From assembly GCA_013365365.1 (NCBI GenBank), contig JABVXU010000509.1:1-38502 (forward strand): a stretch of 38,502 nucleotides of DNA. Reading direction: 5' to 3'. This document shows, piece by piece, positions 31,946-38,502 of this stretch. A program made the translations under genes and the position numbers. This DNA is from Cruorifilaria tuberocauda (Eukaryota > Nematoda > Chromadorea > Rhabditida > Onchocercidae). Within the stretch, counting starts at the first letter, position 1. The number at the start of each line of letters is the position of its first letter. Below the pieces are notes generated by a model. That model was given only the letters and a program-made list of their open reading frames with translations. It searched no databases and had not been told where the DNA came from.

Positions 31946-32334
31946 AAAACATTTCATTCATTCGGATTACTTTTTTTTACTCTTTTTATCATTTTCACTT
32001 ATTCTGAGATGAGAAGAGATGACGACAACTTGATATATCAAACGTTATTTTTATTTACTTAATCTAATGTTTGCTATTTTCACAACTTCACGTCTTGCGG
32101 AAAATGATTTGCGTGAGACTATGACGTAAGAATAAGTATTTCACGTTTAAAAGCATTTCACTCATTCGGATTACTTTTACTCTTTTTATCATTTTCATTT
32201 ATTCTGAGATGATTTGATATATCGAGCGTTATTTCTATTTCACTTACTCTTATGTTTGCTATTTTCACGAGTTCACGTCTGGCAGCGGAAAATGATTTGC
32301 GTGAGATTATGACGTGATAAGAGGTGTTTTATTG
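31946..32334 (+). repeat. About 190-200 base tandem duplication
   Basis: Copies at about 31946-32147 and 32149-32334 share 'catttcattcattcggatta', 'atcattttcacttattctga', 'tgtttgctattttcac' and 'ggaaaatgatttgcgtgaga'. In the minus strand the second copy is open for 57 codons (SRKSFSAARRELVKIANIR), and IANIR is followed by a perfect donor GTAAGT. Copy one keeps the same peptide region with a three-base deletion but lacks the donor. Confidence 0.85.
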
Positions 32335-32575
32335 AAAGAGAAATTAACAAATGATAAAAAAGATTAATTAATTGATATTAGTGATAACAAAAATATTTGA
32401 ATGAAAATTTTCGAAGATTTTACTTTCAATCTGTCCCATTGGTTTTGACCGCCATTTGAGGAGAAATAATTGATTTCAATTCATTGTGGTATGCGTTTTC
32501 AGTAAACAATAGAATTGTTTTTCTTTGTGTCACAACGATCTGATCCGAAGAATTTCCCTTTGAATACTAAATTGG

Positions 32576-32576
<1 letters not shown>

Positions 32577-32607
<31 letters not shown>

Positions 32608-32622
32608 AGAGGAGGAGAGAAA
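32577..32622 (+). repeat. (GA)n microsatellite
   Basis: About ten GA units then GAGGGAGAGG variants. Confidence 0.95.
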
Positions 32623-32742
32623 TATGTGAAAACTTGCAGTTGCACTTTTAATTTTTTTTTTTTCGGATAGAATGTTGATGCAAAAATGCAAAGATATTTT
32701 TAGGAGGTAATTTGAAATTTTCAACTTCTCCTACGCTTACTT

Positions 32743-32850
32743 TATTCATGAAAGTATTACTTTTCAAAATATATCATGAAAGTATTATATTCATGAAAGT
32801 ATTGCTTTTCAAAATATTCATGAAAGTATTACTTTTCAAAATATTCATTT
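32743..32850 (+). repeat. Tandem 'tcatgaaagtattacttttc' repeats
   Basis: Four copies of a 26-28 base unit 'ttcatgaaagtattactttt' + 'caaaatat', one truncated. It runs directly into the left arm of the inverted repeat that follows. Confidence 0.9.
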
Positions 32851-32854
32851 ACCT

Positions 32855-33064
32855 AAAATGATAAGATATATTCGTTAAAAATATCAGTGATATGATAATG
32901 ATATATTTTTAATTTCTTCTTCTAACTTTTGCAATCTATAAATTTAAATTTAATTTTAGTTGAAGCGCAAAGAACTGATTGAAACATATTACCTTTAATC
33001 TTTCCATTAAAAATATATTATTATCATATCACTCATATTTTTAACGAATATATTTTATCATTTT
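32855..33064. mobile_element. Fold-back element with 59-base inverted arms
   Basis: Left arm 32855-32913 and right arm 33006-33064 are reverse complements over 59 bases with three mismatches, separated by 92 bases. Outer ends read AAAATGATAAGATATATTCG and its complement. There is no ORF. Size (210 bases), long arms and AT-rich core fit a miniature inverted-repeat (MITE-like) element or a hairpin formed by inverted duplication. No clear target-site duplication is seen because the flanks are repetitive. Confidence 0.6.
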
Positions 33065-33470
33065 TAATAAAATTTTACGCTTATATTTTATTATGTAATT
33101 CACGTATTTCGATTTTTTTAAATTATAATTTGAAATAATTTATCTGCGATTTAAACTTTCTTTATTTATTTCTTTCAAGTTATCAAGTGATTTTTTTTTA
33201 AATAATTACAAAATTTCTTTAATTCATAATAACTAACAAAAAATTTAAATATTTCCAATAGTAATTTGATGAAATTCAATTTCATCTAATCAAACGTAAT
33301 TTTATCTAATCACTTCTCATTATCATTAAATTTCAATCTTCTTGATCCGTGATAATCCGATTAAGAGATAAGAATTGTGCAACCAAAGTGACACCAATTT
33401 TATTGCCAATATTTCTTCCTTTCTCTCATACACTGATAATAAGCTACTGATAATCTTTTTATCTTATACA
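33065..33470. other. AT-rich DNA with a weak minus-strand exon candidate
   Basis: On minus, about 33325-33455 is open (SLLSVYERKEEILAIKLVSL, then WLHNSYLLIGLSRIKK) and would join in phase to the exon at 33901-33980 through an ATCAG acceptor that lies inside a repeat. I consider this only possible. Confidence 0.2.
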
Positions 33471-33475
33471 TTAAT

Positions 33476-33630
33476 AATAAGCTACTGATAATAGCTTAAA
33501 AATATCGTTCCTGTTATCAGTCCAGGAAATCGAACTGATAAGCTAAAAAATACTGCTCCTGTTATCAGTCCAGGAAATCGAACTGATAAAAGCTTAAAAA
33601 TATTCTTGTACAAGAAATCAAACTGATAAT
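33476..33630 (+). repeat. Three about 55-base tandem copies
   Basis: Unit 'cctgttatcagtccaggaaa' + 'tcgaactgataa' + 'gcttaaaaatat', third copy diverged ('cttgtacaagaaatcaaa'). Preceded by two copies of 'ataataagctactgataat'. Confidence 0.9.
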
Positions 33631-33900
33631 ACTTTATATGTATTGTTGTATAGGAATTCCGGGAATTCCCTATACTCAAATTTAATTTCATATAAATGAA
33701 ATTGGAAATCAAAATGGAAAATTTTGAGTATTTCATTATTTCATTTCATCAATTGCAAAACTAATTTGATCGATGAGTATAATTAAATTAATCGAAGAAA
33801 TAGAATTGTTTGAAAAAGTATCTTTGATTTGTTTTTTTTCAAAATATTTAATTGCTTTCTTTTTTTTAAATACAACCTGTTTTATTGAATGCATGCATAC

Positions 33901-33980
33901 CTTAGGTAATCTTGTTTGCTTAAAGAGATAAATTTCCCTTCCACCAAATCATAGCTTAAAATGGCAACTTGCTGTGGCAT
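33901..33980 (-). CDS. Likely first exon of an unrecognised gene
   Basis: ATG at 33980 with the favourable context CAAAATG opens an 80-base exon reading MPQQVAILSYDLVEGKF, then ISLSKQDYL, and ending at a GTATGC donor (33900). Residue use is clearly protein-like in otherwise repetitive DNA. An in-frame stop lies shortly before the ATG, so it is a start unless the internal CACAG is used as an acceptor. Downstream exons on minus were not identified with confidence (see 33065-33470). No family is recognised. Confidence 0.45.
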
Positions 33981-34765
33981 TTTGAAATTTAATTAAAACT
34001 AATTTTTGTGGAATTAAGATAGAGAAAGAAGAATTTTGTTTGATTTTCATTTCTATCAAAGATTTTTTTTTTCAATTAATGATTAATAATCATGTTTTTT
34101 TTTCGCCCGATTAATGGATAAATATTGAAATTGATAAATTTGAGGGTTAGAAAAATCATTCAATCGAATCGATACAGTGATCAGTTATTTGTTGATTTTT
34201 CGGAAAGGATAAAAAATAACCTTTTGAACTCTATCCATTTAAATTATCGTTAAAAATTAAGTTTTTAATTCATATTAAGTCTTTGAATTGTAATTTCTCT
34301 GCCTGCGAATTTCTAAAATTCTCAATTTTTTAACAATTTTTTAGGGAAAAGCTCTGATACCTTAGATTACCTTATCAAATATCTTATCAATAGAAGTATT
34401 TTGAAGGAATGATTAATTTATCATTTGAAATAGCTTTTCAAGAGAGAGATCAAGAGAAATAGAATGACTGATAATTTAGTCTAAAACTAAAGTAAGCATA
34501 AGATTTCAAAAGATTTTTATAATTATTTGATAATTTTGATAATAGATTAAGAGAAATAGAGTAATTGATAACTTACTGATTGTGTGATAATTGCGATTTA
34601 CATTTAAAAAAAAAACTAGTTCCATTCCGTAAACGTACTAAAAAAAATATCAAAAAAAGCTGAAATGCAAAAAATTAAATATACAAAAAAAACAATCAAA
34701 TTTTAGATTTATTTAAAAAATTAAAATAATTAAATTGTGGACATAGAAAGTTATCGTTATTTCCT
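33981..34765. other. No gene called
   Basis: AT-rich with many short runs. Minus-strand fragments at 34577-34637 and 34270-34312 have splice-like borders but low-complexity content; see the rejected list. Confidence 0.4.
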
Positions 34766-34770
34766 TTAAA

Positions 34771-34858
34771 TTATTTGCATAAGTTTAACTTTGAATAACT
34801 TTATAAAAATGCAAATTATTTACATAAATTTAACTTTGAATAACTTTATAAAAATGCT
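34771..34858 (+). repeat. 45-base tandem duplication
   Basis: 'ttatttgcataagtttaact' + 'ttgaataactttataaaaat' twice, two substitutions. Confidence 0.9.
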
Positions 34859-35085
34859 GATAAGCTTTTTGTGATATAAAATTTGAAAAAAAAAATATTT
34901 CACGTAATTCACACGTATTTAACGTATTTAATAGTTACAATGAATCATTTTCTGCGAATTATCTAATTCATCTAAAATAATATTTGTTAATTTGTAAAGA
35001 TTTTAATTTAAACTTTCTAACTTTCAACTCTACACTGATATTAATACATTGTAATTGAGAGCAAAAATTAAATTTTAATTTTATT

Positions 35086-37281
35086 TTAAATTTCACCGTA
35101 AAACGAAAAACCTGAATGAGTGAGATTGCTGATAGGATGATAAGTTAGTGAACGGAAGAAACATTTGACCTCTTGAAATGATAAAGGATTGATGTCAACG
35201 GTCACTTCGCAATCATTCATAATTGCCATTTCGTTTTTTTGTAAAACATTTAAACATTCCGTTAGTGTATGAACTAATTTCGAAATTTTTTTTCATCATT
35301 TCAAAATGCTAACGAAATTAATAAGCTTAAATCCAAAAGTATAAATTAAAATTGAATTTAATATTTATAATTTCTATTTCCAATTCCGATATGTTTCGAT
35401 GTTTCGATATTCAATTCTGATATGCAAGCATATATTAAGCGCCGATATTTTCAATTCTGAAAGAAAAAAAAAAACAAAATATGACATATTGAAGGATTAT
35501 AATTTGAAAAGGTCATGAAAATTTTAACTGAAATTGCTAATCACTTATCGAATTTCAATATCAAATTAATTATTAATGATATCGGATTTTACTATCAGAT
35601 TACTTGTTATCGAAAATAAAAGGTGAAAATGACAGTGTGATACTTTAATTCATTGTTTTACAGTCACAAGTTAAATTACTGATAAACGAAAAATGAATTA
35701 ATAAATTATTAAAAAACTTTACATGATAACTTTGTCTAATTTCCAAAAAAAAATTTTCAATTAACAAAGTTAAAATTATTGTTAGTTAAGGTAAATTAAA
35801 ATTATTATAATTATCACTATTGAAAACATTTTTCTATCATATCATATGTTTTTTATCATTATGATTAATTCAATGTATATCATGATAATCATTGTATTTA
35901 ATGAAATAAATATCATGATTTCGAAATGTATATCATGATAATCATTGTATTTAATGAAATAAATATCATGATTTCTTCATTGCATATCAAATATAAAATA
36001 TATTCTAATTTTTTGAGTTAATCGGTTAATTAATATTGATATAAAAAATAGCTATAAAAATAAAATAATTCATGTTTGTAATTTATTACCTTTGACCCTT
36101 CCTGTAATAATCACTATCTTTAATGAACTGTCCTCATTTCCCTATTTAGCAAAATACCTTACTCATCTTCAAATTAATTTTCATCAATTGATTTGAGTAA
36201 TTTGTTAATTGATATTGTTATATGAATGGTTATAAGTAAGTTAATTATTGATTTTTTAGTTTTGCTCAAAAAAAGAATATTATTTGATAAATTTTATCAA
36301 AATCCAAATATATCAGTAAGCATTTTTCAGTGATAAATTTTTAAGATAATTTCAAATTTCAAAAATATTTCAAATGTTTGAATTTCTCATGTGCAATATA
36401 ATGGTTCTTACAAGAATTAAGTTAAATTATTACTTCAGTTTGAAAAGAATTACCTAAAATCAAGCGGGTAAGTATCAAGCATTTCAAGTTGAAAAGTTTT
36501 AGGTGCGCATTGATAATTCTCATAAAATATTTTCTTAAACTTTTTGTTCTCTTTAATTCCATCCTTTAAATTCTGTTATCATTCTAATTGAAATTGAAAA
36601 AGGTCATATGGAAGTTTATTTTAATCAAAATATTTGAGTAAAAATTTAGTTTAATCAGATTTCTCATCCTTTCAGTTATCATTTTATCAATTTTAGTATC
36701 ATTATTAAATAATCAACCAATTTTTGATTATATTTTCTACTTAATCAATACTTCATTTTATCAATTCGATTATCATTTAATCAGAATTATCATTTTATCA
36801 ATTCGATTATCATTTAATCAGAATTATCATTTCATCAATTCGATTATCATTTAATCAGAATTATCATTTTATCAATTCGATTATCATTTAACCAAATCAG
36901 TCTTCAATAATATTCCATATCCTCTAATCAACGCTTTAGCCCAATTTCTCCTAAATTATATTTTTTAAACTAAAATTTCAATTCATATAATTGAAACTAT
37001 TTTCTGAAAAAAAAAAAAGAATTCAATTGAAAATTGCAAACAATATAATAATTTCCTAGATTAAAGAGAGAAGAGAGAGAGAGAGAGAGAGAGGTAAAAA
37101 AAAAGGCATTTTGATGGATTATTTAATATTGTAATTTGGATAAATTTTAGGGCAAACATTGATGAAGAATGTTGAAATAAAGAAAGAATTTGAAAGCTTA
37201 GAAAAGGAAAGGAAATGAGAAAAGTGATACTATCATGTCCGGAGGGCGTTTGTGAATGAAAATGTCACACTTCGTTTTCAT
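35086..37281 (-). CDS. Unrecognised multi-exon gene
   Basis: I do not recognise the product. Exons in coding order: 37231-37281 (ATG start, MKTKCDIFIHKRPPDMI, donor GTATCA), possibly a 14-base exon at 37042-37055, 36893-36950 (NWAKALIRGYGILLKTDL), 36454-36572 (NLKDGIKENKKFKK, then YENYQCAPKTFQLEML and DTYPLDFR), 36090-36141 (GNEDSSLKIVIITGRVK) and 35086-35273 (HTLTECLNVLQKNEMAIMND ... NPLSFQEVKCFFRSL ... FYGEI, stop TAA). Joins 36893 to 36572 and 36090 to 35273 agree in phase; that between 36454 and 36141 does not (phase 2 into phase 0), so an exon is missing there. No signal peptide or membrane helix is seen, and the recovered parts (about 165 residues) suggest a soluble intracellular protein. 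A GC-richer patch before the ATG (37285-37330, CGGACGTACGTATCGCACGT) may be the promoter. The link between the first exon and the rest depends on the 14-base exon. Confidence 0.55.
35872..35978 (+). repeat. 53-base tandem duplication
   Basis: Two almost identical copies of 'aatgtatatcatgataatca' + 'ttgtatttaatgaaataaat' + 'atcatgatttc'. Inside an intron of the minus-strand gene. Confidence 0.95.
36752..36892 (+). repeat. Four 36-base tandem copies
   Basis: Unit 'attatcattttatcaattcg' + 'attatcatttaatcag'. The array ends at the donor of the exon at 36893-36950 and may have copied sequence next to that splice site (GTTAAATGATAAT). Confidence 0.95.
37060..37094 (+). repeat. (GA)n microsatellite
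   Basis: About 14 GA units with one AA interruption. Confidence 0.95.
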
Positions 37282-37330
37282 TTTAACCTTATGATCCGGA
37301 CGTACGTATCGCACGTAACTTATCGCTCTC
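37210..37330. promoter_or_regulatory. CpG-rich island with paired TCCGGA words
   Basis: TCCGGA occurs at about 37238 and again as ATCCGGACGTACGTAT near 37293. Between them 'aatgaaaatg' and 'cgttttcatt' form a short imperfect hairpin. Part of this is the first exon of the minus-strand gene; the rest lies just upstream of its ATG. A promoter role is inferred. Confidence 0.3.
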
Positions 37331-38110
37331 TAAAATTCTTTTTTTTTTTGTGAAGAAAAACTTCACTTCTAAAATATCCCGCAAGCTGTAATTCATTTGA
37401 ATTATTTTATCTTTTTTTTTTTTTCAAATGATATCTCTATTTCTTGTTGACATTTTGATTTTTTCATTCAAAAATTTCCAATTTCTAATCCAGTTTCACT
37501 TTTTTTTTATCTCTTCATTTCCTTTCTTTCTTTCTTTTTCTTTTATTGTCTAAAATGAAATTTAAGAAAATGAACCAAGAGTAAACTACACTGACAAGAA
37601 GATATCATTCTTCATTTCTCTTTTTTTGTTTTTGATAAAATTTGGTATTGGATATTGCACATTGGAGATGTCAACTGAGATTTTCGATTTAAATGGATAA
37701 TTAATTATTTAGAATTCAGGAAATAGAAAGTCGGTTATTACACTTTGTATTTGGGTAAATAAAAGGTAGGATAAAAGTAATCCTCCAATTTCATTTTACT
37801 GATATCAAGAAATTGGGCAATAAAATCTTCTTATTGCTCTCTTTGAATTTAATTTTAATTAGTAATTATTAGTTTATTAGTAATAAAACTTATTACAAAG
37901 CATTGCTTGTAAACTTCTAAGAGTTTTAAAAAAAAAAAAATTAAATTTGGTTTTTAAGCTTTCTGAAACCCGTAGAAATTTCAGAAGCTTAAAAACTAGA
38001 GTTAATTTTTAAAGCTTAAAAAAACTTCTGGCTATAGCCATTAGCAAATAAATGAATACAATTAGCATAATGATATAGCGATTCTTCTCAAAATTTCATT
38101 TCGTCTAAAA
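37331..38110. other. No gene seen
   Basis: Pyrimidine-rich runs at 37500-37560 and AT-rich spacer. 37880-38035 contains imperfect inverted copies of 'ttttaagctttctgaaac' and its complement ('agaagcttaaaaact'). Confidence 0.45.
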
Positions 38111-38117
38111 GGATAAA

Positions 38118-38283
38118 GCATTAGTTGTGATGCGGGAATTTTCACTTAAGAAATATTGAGAGTAAATCAAATTCCAAAAGTTTCGGTCAAGAAATTTCAA
38201 TTTCATTAACATTTCTCCTCGAGCAATTTTCGTTATTAAACCAATCGTACGCATGGGATAATTAAATAAGCTTAAGTTTCCTT
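38118..38283 (-). CDS. Weak candidate exon
   Basis: Open for about 56 codons on minus from near 38283 to TAG at about 38118, with ATG near 38255 (MRTIGLITKIARGEMLMKLK, then FLDRNFWNLIYSQYF). Base composition is a little higher in GC than the flanks. No family is recognised and no convincing acceptor is seen, apart from an AAG at the upstream edge. Could belong to a gene running in from beyond the window. Confidence 0.25.
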
Positions 38284-38502
38284 ATTATTGTTTATATTTA
38301 TAATGCAACTTGATTTATCTCAATTCTGTTGATTAATTTTGTATTTTTATTTCTTGATTTTGGATTGATAGTTCATCGAAATTAAAAAATTGCTACAACA
38401 AGAAATATAAACTAAAATAGGTGCATTATTAATTTTAAATTCTACTTTATTTTAAACGTTTGAAATTTATAATTTGTGTACGGCGAAAAGTTTGACGTAC
38501 AT

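Noticed and set aside
34577..35229. Alternative minus-strand chain 35229-35112, 34971-34939, 34637-34577, 34312-34270
   Set aside because: Phases fit, but the last pieces are low in complexity, and reading straight through to TAA at 35086 with an upstream phase-1 acceptor gives a better terminal exon.
1..38502. tRNA and rRNA genes
   Set aside because: No cloverleaf with a TTCGA-type arm and no rRNA-like conserved stretch was found by eye; a covariance search would settle this.

Overview
The window reads as nuclear DNA of a nematode. It is very AT-rich, its genes are cut into short exons (33 to 240 bases) by introns that start GTAAGT, GTATGT or GTTAAA-like and end TTTCAG or TTTTAG, and several start codons sit just behind such an acceptor, as expected for trans-spliced leaders. 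Gene families and intron density fit a clade III (filarial-type) worm; that placement is inference. I saw no bacterial operon, tRNA, rRNA or CRISPR locus. Gene models below were built by hand by matching splice phase, so exon edges are approximate where stated.

Layout. 1-2430: AT-rich DNA with a tandem repeat just before the first gene. 2473-6364 (+): a seven-transmembrane receptor in eight or nine exons, including a possible threonine-rich cassette exon in extracellular loop 2. 7408-8836 (-): exons of an unrecognised gene converging on the receptor; an acidic ORF on the opposite strand overlaps it. 8850-21300: a gene desert of about 12 kb filled with minisatellites, microsatellites and segmental duplications. 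21382-23951 (+): a complete five-exon glycine N-acyltransferase-like gene (296 codons). 25771-28848 (-): a complete five-exon GT31 beta-1,3-glycosyltransferase gene (287 codons) with a partial exon duplication in one intron. 30575-31355 (+): a small one-pass membrane protein (114 codons) with a possible alternative last exon at 31640-31713. 33901-33980 (-): a likely first exon of an unknown gene. 35086-37281 (-): at least five exons of an unrecognised gene. 38118-38283 (-): a weak candidate exon.

The genes do not form an operon: strands alternate and neighbours converge or diverge. A surface receptor, a secretory-pathway glycosyltransferase, a cytosolic or mitochondrial acyltransferase and a small membrane protein have no evident common pathway. 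The most notable feature of the window is how many introns and spacers carry recent tandem duplications (20 to about 240 base units), some of which copy exon sequence or splice sites.
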